Assembly (NCBI RefSeq): GCF_030052815.1 | Contig: NC_079510.1 | Location: 33,433,823-33,497,822 of the forward strand | Direction of reading: 5' to 3' | Origin: Hevea brasiliensis | Lineage: Eukaryota > Streptophyta > Magnoliopsida > Malpighiales > Euphorbiaceae | DNA: 64,000 nucleotides | Shown here: positions 47,068 to 58,412 of the stretch, piece after piece | How the letters are laid out: the number at the start of each line of letters is the position of its first letter | Position numbering within the stretch: position 1 is the first letter of the stretch | Notes under the pieces: generated by a model | The model's database searches: none | What the model was told of the DNA's origin: nothing | What the model saw: only the letters and a program-made list of their open reading frames with translations | Program-made: the position numbers and the translations under genes

Positions 47068-47409
47068 TGTGCATGAATGGAAATACATGGAAATGAATAT
47101 GAAATTGAGATATACGAATGAGTATGTGAATTACAAGAATTGAATGTGAGATGAATATGATGAGCATGAATGATATTTTTATTGTAAAATATTATTAAAA
47201 GTTTCAAGCAGGTGAATAGTAAAATACGCCAACTGATAATAAAATAGAAAAAACTCTACTGGTTTCTCCATCTAAAAATAAGTGATATTAAAATATAACG
47301 AGATCAAATTATTAAAGGAATAAAGTAAGATAAGATAGAGTGCTCCGGCATCGAATGTAGCACACTTTGCTCGGCTATTCTATAGTCGGGTCAGGGGTGT
47401 CAAAATTAA

Positions 47410-49579
47410 GGTGTTCATGGATGATTTTACTGTGTATGGTGATTCATTTGATGCATGTTTATATAATTTAACTTTTGTTCTTGAGCGATGCATTGAGAAA
47501 AATCTTGTTTTGAATTACGAGAAGTGTCATTTTATGGTAGAACAGGGGATTGTTTTGGGTTATGTTGTCTCTAATAAGGGTATTGAGGTGGATAAGTCTA
47601 AAATTGATTTAATTGTGAACTTACCCTACCCCACAACTGTGAGGGAAGTACGCTCTTTTCTTGGTCATGCTGGTTTCTATCGCAGGTTCATTAAAGATTT
47701 CTCTAAGATAACATTGCCTTTGTCTAGACTCTTATAAAAAGATGTTTCTTTTGAGTTTAGTGAAGAGTGCAAGGAGGCTTTTGACAAGTTGAAGTCTGCA
47801 TTGACATCACCCCCTATTATTCAGGCTCCTGATTGGACTATGCCATTTAAAATTATGTGTGATGCGAGTAACTATGCAGTGAGAGCAGTTTTAGGGCAAC
47901 GTGTTAGGAAGCTCTTTCATGTGATTTATTATGCATCCAGAACACTCAATTCAGCTCAGCGCAATTATTCTGCTACTGAAAAAGAGTTTTTGGCTATAGT
48001 TTTTTATTTAGATAAATTTCGATCATATTTGCTTGGCTCTAAAGTAATTGTCTTTTCTGATCATGCAGCATTGAAGTATCTCTTAACAAAGAAGGAAGCA
48101 AAACCAAGGTTGATTAGATGGATCCTTCTTCTGCAAGAATTTGATCTTCAAATCAAAGATAAGAAAGGAGCTGAGAACCTGGTAGCAAATCATTTGAGCA
48201 AGTTAGCGACACAAGGAGATCCAGTTCCTTTGCGAGAATTTTTTCCTGATGAGTAGTTATTTAAATTGCAAGGTATGATCCCTTTGTATGCTGATTTGGT
48301 AAATTATTTGGTTACTAAGACTATGCCTTCTAATTTGAGTAGAGCTAGAAAAGAGAAATTGAAAAGTGAGGCTAAGTATTATGTGCGGGATGATCCTTAC
48401 TTGTGAAAATTTTATTCAGATCAAATTATTAGGCGATGTGTTCCTGATAATGAGATTCAATATATTCTTACCTTTTGTCATGCCTATGCATGTGGAGGTC
48501 ATTTTAAACCCAAGAGAACAGGTAGAAAAATATTAGACTGTGGTTTTTATTGGCCCACTATATTTCGTGATTCTTATTTGTTTTGCAAGAATTGTGAACA
48601 ATGTCAAAGAACAGGAAGTTTAACTCGTAGGAATGAAATGATTCAGACCCCGATACTTATTTGTGAGATTTTTGATGTGTGGGGTATTGACTTTATGGGT
48701 CCATTTCCTTCGTCTTTTAGTTTTGTTTATATATTGCTTACTGTTGATTATGTTTCAAAATGGGTGGAAGCAAAGGCCACCAGAACTGATGATTCTAAAG
48801 TTGTTGTAGGTTTTATCAAGTCTAATATTTTCAGCAGATGTGGAATCCCTAGAGCTTTGATTAGTGACAAAGGCTCTCATTTTTGTAATAGAGCTGCTGA
48901 GGCATTATTAAGAAGATATGGTGTTTTCCATAAAATATCAACAACTTATCACCCTCAAACAAGTGGGCAAGCAGAGGTATCTAACAGAGAGATCATGTCT
49001 ATTTTGGAAAAAATAGTGAAGCCAAATAGAAAGGATTGGAGCGTTAGACTTGATGATGCTTTGTGGGCTTACAGGACTGCTTATAAGACACCCATAGGCA
49101 TGTGCCCTCATAAGTTGGTTTTTGATAAATTGTGTCACCTTCCTGTTGAGTTAAAACATAAGGCTTATTGGGCTATTAGACATTATAATTTGGATTTGGA
49201 TACTGCTGGTGTGGAAAGAAAATTACAATTGCATGAATCAGAGGAAATTCAACTTGAGGCTTATGAGAATTCTAGGATCTATAAAGAAAAGACCAAGGCA
49301 TTTCATGACAAACTAATTCTAAGAAAGCAGTTTGTGATTGGACAAAAAGTTTTATTGTATAATTTCATATTGAAGCTGATGCCTGGTGAGTTGCGTTCTC
49401 ATTGGATTGGACCCTTTATTGTTACTAATGTGTTTCCTTATGGTGCAGTTAAAATTCAAAGTTTAGGAACTAACAAGGCATTCAAGGTCAACGGTCATAG
49501 ACTCAAGCCATTTTATGAGGGGTTTCAGGAGCATTCATTAGAGGAGCTCAAATTAAGTAACCCAATTTATTTGGATTAA
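47410..49579 (+). pseudogene. Element A pol, 3' part (RT end, RNase H, integrase), broken
   Basis: Starts exactly where the 5' part stopped, with VFMDDFTVYG (the catalytic aspartates), then EKCHFMVEQGIVLGYVVSNK and FLGHAGFYRRFIKDFS. A TAA at 47735-47737 precedes RNase H ([40 protein letters not shown]). A TAG at 48254-48256 and a TGA at 48404-48406 (Trp expected) interrupt the linker. Integrase (48578-49579) is open: zinc finger end [10 protein letters not shown], catalytic residues in [28 protein letters not shown] and [11 protein letters not shown], and the C-terminal [16 protein letters not shown]. Integrase is the best preserved domain of this old element. Confidence 0.85.
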
Positions 49580-50266
49580 GGAGCTTTGCTATGTCGAGCT
49601 AACGACGTTAAATAAAGGCGCTGCTTAGGGGCCAACCCATGGGTGGCTAGTTAGCCACAATTAAATTTGTTTACTTTCCCTTATTTTATTTTATTTTCTA
49701 GGATGTTTTTCCTTTTGCATTTGGGTTTTATATTGGAGACAATGTAAGTTTTAAGTGTAGGGGAAAGGTTTTCATACTTTTAATGGTTTGTAGAGTTTTC
49801 ATGCTATAAAAAAAATTGATGAAGTTTGAGAGATGTATAACACGATTGAATCAATGAACTTGCATACTCAAGCTTGTAATTAACTTGAGTTTTGATTTTG
49901 ATTAGTTGGTAAGCTAAAATTGGTGGACGATGAAATATTTCTTGTGTGACTTTTGAGCCTTGATTTAAATTGACTTCTTATATGTCGATCTTTATTTTTT
50001 TTGAGTGTTATTCATTCATGATTTGTTACTCTAGAACTTACTTTTAATCCAATTGAGGTCACATGATTTATATGCACATGTAAAAATGATAAAAGCAAAT
50101 TAGGATTTAACCATTTTTATCTTAAAAAGTTAACCTTATGTATTGACTTTAGTGAGCCCCTTTGAGCTTAAATTATACCTTTTCTTTGTTAAAACTTGGA
50201 ATATGAGCCTAAAACTTATTCTTTTTATCTTTTTTACTACCTGAGAACTAATAGAGTATTTGAAAT

Positions 50267-50754
50267 GGATAAATTTTGATAATTGTTCATAAACTTATCT
50301 AGTTGTAATATTACAGTCCCTCAACTTAAAAATGTAACATAAAACCCTATCAACTTTTAAATTTTGCATAGTAAAATCCCTCTAACCTCCAATTAGCAGT
50401 TTTTCAATTAAACGTTGACATGGACAGCTCCAGCATGGAGCTTAGTCAGTATTTCTCTTTTCTCTCTCGAGCCATGTGTAAATTGAATCATTTTTCTCTC
50501 TATAAACAAAATAATTTTTCATGCATAAAGAAAATAATTTTACATTTTGCATAAGAGATGAGAGAGAAATGTTGACTAAGTATTATGCGGGAGCTATTCA
50601 CATCAGTTTCTAACTGAAAAATCAATAATTGAAAGTCAGAAGGATTTTACTATGCAAAATTTGAAAGTTTAAGGGGTTTTATATTACATTTTAAAGTTAA
50701 AGGACTGTAATGTTACAACTATATAAGTTCAAGGATAATTGTTGAAATTTATCC
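50267..50754. mobile_element. Foldback MITE copy 1 (Mutator-like)
   Basis: 488 bp, almost entirely two inverted arms of about 240 bp, with ends GGATAAATTTTGATAATTG and its near complement. Flanked by a perfect 10-bp duplication, TATTTGAAAT at 50257-50266 and 50755-50764. A 9-11 bp duplication and long inverted arms suggest a Mutator-derived nonautonomous element. No coding capacity. Two relatives lie at 53003 and 54266. Confidence 0.85.
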
Positions 50755-50861
50755 TATTTGAAATGCAATAAATTGGGTTTTGACAATATTGTATGGGGTG
50801 TAGTATGTGAGTTTTTATTGATTTTTTTTTTTTTAAGTGGAAAGATGGTGCTTACTCATGC

Positions 50862-50986
<125 letters not shown>

Positions 50987-51595
50987 TTGAAAAGAAATAA
51001 TTGACATGGGTGCTAATGCTACATGGTAAAAAAAAAACAAAAATTTGTTTTGGGATTTTTGGACTTTATTGACATATATGTGAAGGGAAAGAATAGAAGA
51101 AATAAAGATTGTTTCAATGTTCTATTAGTTCTTTCTTTAGCTTCATTTATCCTTATTTCCATACCTTTACCTTAGCCCAATTACAACCATATTTAAAGAC
51201 CTTTTGATTTATATTATGCATGTGAAATAAGTGACAAATATTGGATGAATAAGCAAGTGTGTGGTAGTTTCATTTCATGATTTGAATTTGAGTGCATGTT
51301 TTAAACCCTCCTAAATACTTGAGTGATTTGAGTGCCATGTGAGTATCTACCATTTTTAGTGAGCTACTTTTTGAAAGATAAATTTTTATTAATTTCAACA
51401 TGAGTTTGTTAAGATACTTTCGGTTCATGATATGTTATGCTTCTTGATTTCTTATCATTTGTTTTATAGCGTACAAATTCTGTGTTGTCATTGGAATTTT
51501 TAGGTCTGTTTTTAGATTTTTTTTTTTTTTTTTTTTTAGATTGGTTTAGCTTGGTGTTGCCCGAGGACATGCAAAATCTAAGTGTGGGGAAATTT

Positions 51596-52218
51596 TCATA
51601 AGTGCATAATTAATATTTTTACTCCCATCACATTTAGTATTTCTAGTATATTCTTATGCCTAATTCAGTTGATTAAAGTATAATTATCAATTAGGCATAT
51701 TTCTAGAGAGTTTTTGTAATAATTGTGTTAACCACCAAAACAACGTAATTTTATCTTTAGCCCTTCATAGAAATTGTAGAGATAGTTCTTAAGGTTTAAT
51801 TGGGCCTTAGTTTGCTTCATTTGGACATCTGGAGCTCTAGATATAAAATAAATACAAAAATTGGTCGTGACAAGTCAGGTTTGGGCTTTTGTATTAGATT
51901 CATAGCTAATTTTGACAACCTTGGAGACTGATCTGGGCTTTGGTCCCTTTTTGTCATTTGTAGTACTCTGACTTAGCTTTTCAATGAATTAAAAAGCATT
52001 GGATTTGGAGACCCACAACTTCAGAAACACCTGAAAAATTCAGCAAATGTCAAATTAATGAAAATGCTGAAAATTTCTCAATTTAATATAATTATTCCAA
52101 AAACTCTCTAGAAATATGTCTAATTGATAATTATACTTTAATCAACTGAATTAGGCATAAAAATATATTAGAAACACTAAATGTGATGAGAGTAAAAATA
52201 TTAATTATACACTTATCA
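51596..52218. repeat. LTR-like inverted repeat at the 3' end of element A
   Basis: Left arm about 51596-51725 and right arm about 52090-52218 are near-perfect reverse complements over ~125 bp, with ~365 bp between. The arm starts TGATAAGTGTATAATTAAT (right arm, minus strand) or TCATAAGTGCATAATTAAT (left arm), and the left arm follows the polypurine tract of element A, as a 3' LTR start would. The spacer reads like LTR interior in the minus orientation. Best reading: an LTR start joined to an inverted LTR copy. A separate foldback transposon is the alternative. Confidence 0.55.
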
Positions 52219-53002
52219 CAGTTATTCAAAAATAGTAATATTCTTTTAATCGGAGATAATAGTTCATCCTGACATTGAAAGTGAATTTTTGGTTTCTTTT
52301 TCCAAGCCTTAATTATGTTTGGATGAGATCACATTGGCCTTATTCGATTATAGGGCTTATTTATGTATATATACAATAGTATACAGTAAATATTAAAATA
52401 TATTATTACCACATTAAAATATTAAAAATACCATAAAAATTCTAACTCTATGTTATAATTCTAAAATATTTTTTCAAACAATTTTCATTTTCTAGTCATA
52501 TTTATGATTATAGACATACTTTCAATTCAATACAATTACAATTTTAAAAAATAAATGTGCATTGCAGCATAAATTTATTATTAAGGTTAATCGGAGTAAA
52601 CTAAATTGTGCTCAATTGAGAGAAAAAAAAATTACAATATAATTACTACAAGTAAATATTAATCAATACTCTATTTAAAAAAAAGGAGTTTTTACTATAT
52701 TGATAACACTGAAATTATTAAAAAAATATGAAATTGCAGTAAATTTTATTCTTTGAATTGAAATATGAATGGATTAAATATTTTGGATACCTTGTACCCA
52801 TATATATCAAGCAATAAACTAATTTATATAAATTTTTGTTAATTTCTTTAAATATTATCAATAATTTCTTGCTTATTAATTAATTTTACAGGTTTAAATA
52901 TTTTTTATCATATTTTATTAATTTGTTTCAATTTTTTATTGTAATTAATTTTTTAAATATGATCTCGCATATGTGGTAGCCTCTTAATACAATAAGATAG
53001 AG
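52219..53002. other. Boundary of the MMP duplication, no gene
   Basis: AT-rich. From about 52816 it resembles positions 41-220, so the copy 2 block begins near 52800. Nothing else recognised. Confidence 0.6.
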
Positions 53003-53473
53003 GGATAAATTTTGACAACCGTCCCTGAACTTATCTAGTATAATATTATAGTTCTTTAACTTAAAAATGTAATATAAAACCCCTTCAATTTTTAAATTTT
53101 ATACAGTAAAATCCATCGAATCTCTAATTGTCGATTTTTCAATTAGATGCTGACCTGAACAGTTATAGTGTAGAGCTTAGTCAATATTTCTCTTTTCTCT
53201 CTCAAGTTATGTGCAAATTGAATTATTTTTCTCACTGTAAATAGAATGATTTTTTAGGTACAGAGAGAATAATTTTACAATTTGAATAAGAAATGAGAGA
53301 GAAATGTTGACTAAGAGCCATGCGGGAGCTGTTTAAATTAGTTTTCAGTTGAAAAATCATTAATTGAAAGTTAGAGGGATTTTACTATGTAAAATTTGAA
53401 AGTTTAGGGAGTTTTATGTTACATTTTAAAGTTTAAGGACTATAGTGTTACAACCATATAAGTTCAGGGATAG
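53003..53473. mobile_element. Foldback MITE copy 2, right end truncated
   Basis: Starts GGATAAATTTTGACAACCG and has the two inverted arms of the family, but stops at AGTTCAGGGATA without the last ~20 bases. It lies in the 3' flank of MMP copy 2; the matching place in copy 1 (about 220-345) has unrelated sequence. Confidence 0.75.
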
Positions 53474-53599
53474 AGCCTCTCTCTTTTATAATTTTTATGA
53501 CAAAGATAAAAAGGAAAAAAAAATCTCAAACCTAAAATTCTTTATTCTGGGCCCCTTTTAAAATTAGTAAAATAATAATTTGGCAATTTGAAAATTTAT

Positions 53600-54990
53600 T
53601 TTCCTCCATTGTCACTGTTAAGAGGATGAATGGTATCCTCAGCTCTTCCCCTGCTGAGCTTCGTCGGCTATCCCCAAGATCAGAAGCAATTCGAACTCTT
53701 GAACTGGGCAAAAACTTGGGCCTAATTTTTGAAGGTGATGAGAGTTAAATTATTGAGCATCTCGCTCAGCAAATCTCCAATGACATCCAAGCTTATGAAC
53801 AAATCCTTTGAGATAATGAGTTGCATGTCTGTTCTCGGTGGTCTTCCTTTGGAGCAGCTTCTTTTATTTCCTTGGGTATTACTGGAGTGCCGGTTATCCT
53901 GTTGGGTCTCTCTTGGTGTGGTCTGCCTAACATTTTTCTCTGTTTTACCGTTCAAATTTTCTAGTATTGCTTTGGGTTTTGTGGATTGTGGCTCTAATTC
54001 CTTTTCTTGTGTGTTTTTAGCCCTTTCTGTCATTGATTCCTTTAGGAGGTGCCGAGATTTTGCATTTTGGTTTTTGGTTTTCCAAGAGGCCTCTTGTCTT
54101 GTTTATTTTTTATTTTTGGTAGTTAATTCGTGTTGTTTCTCTGTTTTTTGGGTTTTAAGTTCAGTATGGTAGAAGCTGTTGTCTCTTGTTTAGAGCCTTT
54201 AGGTTGCCATCTGGTGATCATCTTCTAGCTAGCTAATGTTTGGGTGTTTTGAGAAAGCTCACTTGGGATAAATTTTAACAACCGTTTCTGAACTTATAAA
54301 GTTGTAATATTATAATTTTTCAACTTTAAAATATAATATAAAATCTCACAAACTTTCAAATTTTACACAGTAAAATTCCTCTAACTTTCAATTACTAATT
54401 TTTCAATTAGAAACTGACCTGAATAGCTCTCGTATGACGCTTAGTCAATATTTCTCTCATCTCTCTTATGCAAAGTGTAAAATTATTCTCTCTACATGTG
54501 AAAAATTATTCTGTTTACAGAGAAAAGAATGATTCAATTTACACATGGCTTAAGAGAGAAAAGAGAAATATTGACTAAACTCAATATTGTAACTATCCAG
54601 GTTAGCGTCTAACTGAAAAACCGATAATTGGGGTTAGAGAGATTTTACTGTACAAAATTTGAAAATTGATGGAGTTTTATGTTACATTTTTAAGTTGAGA
54701 GATTATAATATTACAACTAAATAAGTTTAGAGATAGTTATCAAAATTTATCCTTGAGACTTGGGTCTTGTAGTTGCCTGGAGTGCATTGATTGGTGCCTT
54801 TGCTTGGGTCTGCTACGTGTCAATTCTTTTAATTTCAACTGGTTGCTCTTTGTTTCCCTATTTTCACTTGCTTTTCTTGATTTTTCACTTGCTTTTTTTT
54901 GTTGTAAATTTTCCTTGAACTTGGTGTTCTGTGTTGTTTTTGTATCCTTTAATCACGCTATCTCCTGATCTTTATTAGTTGAATAATTAG
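53600..54990 (+). mobile_element. Inserted segment, possible LINE fragment, split by MITE copy 3
   Basis: Absent from the flank of MMP copy 1 and less AT-rich than its surroundings. Translations near 53640-53720 (EAIRTLELGKNLGLIFEGD) and 53729-54172, a long Phe/Leu/Cys-rich stretch, recall the ORF1/linker of plant non-LTR elements, and the right end runs into A-rich DNA. I could not identify a reverse transcriptase. Treat as an unidentified insertion. Confidence 0.3.
54266..54752. mobile_element. Foldback MITE copy 3
   Basis: 487 bp with complete ends, GGATAAATTTTAACAACCG at the left and CAAAATTTATCC at the right, and the same inverted-arm structure. No clear target-site duplication, which may have decayed. 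Inserted inside the segment 53600-54990. Confidence 0.8.
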
Positions 54991-55025
54991 CTTATAAAAC
55001 AAATAAATAAATTCCTTTCATCATA

Positions 55026-55311
55026 TCTGTATATTAAAGCTAAGTCCTAAAAATAATTTTATATAAATATATCACCTAATTAAATAAAAGTGTCGAAAAA
55101 AAAAACCATGTAACATGATTCTTATTTATCTTTTTTTTTCACATAATAATTAACTTATCACAATAAAACTAGTTTTTTATCTAAAAATTTTTAAATTTCA
55201 ACAATTAAAATTTTATCTTACATTACCTAAACTTCTTTTTTTATTATATTTTTTAAAATTTTAAATTTTTAATAATAATAATATCTCTGAAAATTAAATT
55301 TTTTTAACTGC

Positions 55312-55357
<46 letters not shown>

Positions 55358-56016
55358 GCTAAGCCTCTGCCACCTAATTAAATGAAGTATCTAAAAAAGA
55401 CATAAGGCACAACTTTTTTTTTTTATATTTTTACTTTTATTTCTAAAAATTTTTTAATTTAAACTATTAAAATTTTATCTCAAACAAAAATATTAATAAT
55501 TATTTATGATTCTTTTTACTATATTTTTTAAACATTCTAAAATTTTAAATTTTTACTGATCATAATATCTTTAAAAAATAACCCTTTTTAACTGAAATTT
55601 TTATTAAATGAAAAAAGAGTGAATTATTTTTTAAAAAAATTATTTTTATATATACATATTTATATTTAAATAATTATTCACTAAAAAGTATTTATAAAAT
55701 TTAAAAACATTTTATTATATTTAAAATTTAAAATTTTTGATAGTAATATTTTAAAAATTGCCACGTATCATATGATTTTTTTACTTTATTTATTTTTTTA
55801 TTAGTATATGTAAAATAAATTAAAAATAATAAAAAAATTAATATATTAATTAATTTATTTATTTATCAACTCTTAAAATAAATTATAGTTAATTAATGAT
55901 TTTATTATTATATTTTATAAGATAATTATAAAAATATAAAATATTGAAAAATATGTATTAAATTATGTTATTTAAAAAAAAAAAAGGTACGTGCAACTCT
56001 TAGTAAAACGACTAGT
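55026..56016 (+). mobile_element. Nonautonomous Helitron, with preserved empty site at MMP copy 1
   Basis: 991 bp, starts TCTGTATATTAAAGC and ends ACGACTAGT (CTAG-type 3' end), between A (55025) and T (56017), with no target duplication, as Helitrons insert. The paralogous flank at about 477-493 reads TTTCATCATATTATTCATAA, matching the two flanks here joined together, so insertion followed the gene duplication. No Rep/helicase gene. A second internal copy of the 5' segment (GCTAAG...CACCTAATTAAAT) lies at 55356-55390. A (TA)n run is at 55314-55353. The 3' hairpin is weak. Confidence 0.65.
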
Positions 56017-56182
56017 TATTCATAAAAAGAAAGGCAACTTTGTGGAATAGCAGACATTGAACAACGAAAAGTAAAATAATATCCATTACATATCGATTAA
56101 GATCCGTTCATATTTGGTAATTAAACATGAACACATGAATTGCTCTTTGATTATTCCATGCAAAACATAGTTTTTTGCTTGA

Positions 56183-57112
56183 TTAATTACGGTAGAGAGC
56201 ATGTATGCCGTCAATATCATCTTGTGTGAGTTCCCTTTTTATAATCCCTGGTGGAATTGTTGCGTACATAATGGCATTTGAATCCTGACTGTGTGCAAGC
56301 CCAAGCAGATGACCAATTTCATGAACTGCCACAGATTTCAAGTCCATTTGGTTCATGTTGGGATTACTGCTCCAATCCTCGTCTGCATCATAATGGAATC
56401 TTCCATCTTGGGGAGGAAATGAATGAGCCAGCACCATTCCAGGCCCATCAAAAGGTTCTTCATCTCCGTGATCACCTCTATAAAAACCGATTAAAATATC
56501 TGCTTGGGAACCTGCAGGTGCTTCCTGAAACGAGAACTGGGAAACACTTGCCCATCTCTGAAAAGCTTGGGAGCAAGCAGACCTCATGTCTTCCTCATTT
56601 GGGCTTTGAACTCCAGAACGAAACGTGTAGGTGAGTTGATACTTAGAAGATGGCCATCTTGGGGTCCCCTCGGGAAAATCATAGTGTGAAACCATGTGGA
56701 ACATTTTCGACTTGTGGTGGCTGCTGCTGGTTGGTATTGATGAGGATGTGAGATTGGTGATATCAGGTACTCCACATCTTGGGATCATCATATTCTTGAT
56801 TGTAGCAGAATCAAGATACCCAGTGACCTGTAGCTGATAAAATTTTTGGTAAGTTTTGAGTGCAGACTCCAAATGGTCATCGAAATCGTCAGTTAGATTA
56901 TTGGTATCATCACTTGGGTAGTATCCAAATTTCCTAAGGTGCTTCTTGACCTTATTAAGGCCAACAACATTTTGGCCCTTTATGACTTCCTTTAGACTTT
57001 GAAGAAATTTGATTGTTTTCCCTTCATGATCTTCAGACTGAGCTATAAAGAGCTGGATTGAAAAGAGTAGGAGGAGGAAGGTTGTAAGAAGATAGGAGAA
57101 TTTGGGAGCCAT
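56183..57112 (-). CDS. secreted matrix metalloproteinase (matrixin, peptidase M10A), copy 2, intact
   Basis: 309 residues, intronless like most plant MMPs. Residues 1-24 form a signal peptide with a hydrophobic core, so the protein enters the secretory pathway. Propeptide residues ~30-117 include the LRKFGYYP element and the cysteine switch PRCGVPD (C113), which keeps the zymogen inactive by binding the zinc. The catalytic domain starts near 150 and has the metal-binding loop with HGD (215-217), FDGP and the FHYDADEDW segment, the zinc motif HEIGHLLGLAHS (H264, E265, H268, H274) and Met-turn M282. It ends at LYRN directly after the catalytic domain, with no GPI or membrane tail, so it is likely soluble in the apoplast, as in the short soybean enzyme class. 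Substrate unknown; roles in wall remodelling or defence are family knowledge. Start: first ATG, directly before the signal peptide. Confidence 0.92.
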   Translation of the reverse strand: MAPKFSYLLTTFLLLLFSIQLFIAQSEDHEGKTIKFLQSLKEVIKGQNVVGLNKVKKHLRKFGYYPSDDTNNLTDDFDDHLESALKTYQKFYQLQVTGYLDSATIKNMMIPRCGVPDITNLTSSSIPTSSSHHKSKMFHMVSHYDFPEGTPRWPSSKYQLTYTFRSGVQSPNEEDMRSACSQAFQRWASVSQFSFQEAPAGSQADILIGFYRGDHGDEEPFDGPGMVLAHSFPPQDGRFHYDADEDWSSNPNMNQMDLKSVAVHEIGHLLGLAHSQDSNAIMYATIPPGIIKRELTQDDIDGIHALYRN

Positions 57113-57176
57113 TGCTATAGTTGTTTTGAAAACGAATGGCTTTCTTGGTGTAGTGGTTCATGTTAGTGTTGTGTGG

Positions 57177-57185
57177 CTATTTATA
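57177..57185 (-). promoter_or_regulatory. TATA box of MMP copy 2
   Basis: TATAAATAG on the minus strand, about 65 bases upstream of the ATG. Conserved in place and sequence with copy 1 (1628-1636). Confidence 0.65.
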
Positions 57186-58412
57186 GTATAGACAAACTTA
57201 CTATATAGCTCAAGGATACATATGCATGTTTCATGCTACGGTTCTGCTTATTTTGTTGGTTACTTCAACTTTTTCTTGTCAATCCATTCAGAACCGCACT
57301 TACTTTATGCAAGTGGGAAAAAGCTTATTTCTACTTAGTTAATAATTGATGCAAAATACAAATATGTGTTTACTTCTTTTATATATGTTTTATGTCCACA
57401 ATGACTAGATCTAAGCAACTGTACTTTCTTTTTATAAAAAGGAAGAAAAATAATTCTTCTTTAATGGTTGTTAGGTAATGGTGTTGTTTCCTCCTTGCAT
57501 ACAGTATATGAAAATATTATTTAAGTGTGTTACATGAAAATAATGCACTGTTAATTTCCTAACAAACACATATAAATCAGAACCTTACATGTTTGAGATA
57601 AACAAAATAAATACATATTTTCATGAAAAATTCTCTTTTTAATTTTAAAGATGGAATTTTTCGCTTTCAATTTATTTATCTCTAGTTGAAGTCTGAAATC
57701 AACATATTACATTATCTCTTGATTTTATATATATATATATATATATATAATTTATAAAAATTATTTTAATATCACTAAGTCAAAATTAATTAATTGAACA
57801 TTGAAATTTTGATAGAGTTACTTGCCATGCTAAATTTGTAGCATTGAAATCTATCTTATATATATAAAATAGGAAAATTTTCTCTAGTAACTGTCACACA
57901 TGGATTATCATCGATGCCGCCATATGACGCTTACTATTAAATATACTAAGTATTTGTTTTTTTTATTAATATTAAAATAACTTTAGTTTGAGAAGAATAT
58001 TACTCGATATATTTAGTTATTGAATTCTTCAATTTTTATAAATTTCTTTTTTTTTAATGTTTTTAAATTTTTAACTATTTCATTTCTTTTTAAAATTTAA
58101 TAAATTAGTAAAAATTTAAAATTTTATTATAAAAATTATAAGGAATTGATCATTCTCATGCATTACTTAAATTACTTATTAGTTATCTTGCTTAATTTTT
58201 TTATTATAATAAAATAAAAATAACATTTTAAATGTATATTATGAATATTTTATTTACCTGAATTTTTTTCCTTAATTAATAAATTAATTTTCTTTCAATT
58301 ATTAATTTTCAACCAATTCATACACATTTAATTATATTTATTATGTTAATTGATTTCATTATGTTACTATTCAATACCTCCTTAAATTTTTCATAACCGT
58401 TTAGAGTCATTA
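57186..58412. other. MMP copy 2 upstream flank and intergenic DNA
   Basis: Similar to the copy 1 upstream flank up to about 57835. From there to element E AT-rich sequence without recognised features, apart from a short (TA)n run at about 57727-57749. The five bases CATTA (58408-58412) are the probable left target-site copy of element E. Confidence 0.6.

Larger units (their letters stand above)
6797..47404 (+). mobile_element. Solo LTR (~4.2 kb) inserted in element A, itself split by element B
   Basis: The outer parts are 6797-10289 and 46696-47404, about 4.2 kb once B is removed. It starts TGTAACACCC and ends GGGTGTCAAA, an imperfect inverted match. Five-base flanks are ATTGA (6792-6796) and ATTAA (47405-47409), and removing the insert restores the RT frame of element A exactly. 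There is no gag, pol, primer-binding site or second LTR, so this is best read as a solo LTR left by recombination. The start, the GC-rich patch near 9700-9760 and the CACTAAGC...GCTTAGCGCG segment near 10263-10287 suggest a chromovirus-like (Tekay/Del) gypsy family; that assignment is inference. AT-rich, no genes. Ends near 7741-8049 that read open are not coding. Confidence 0.75.
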
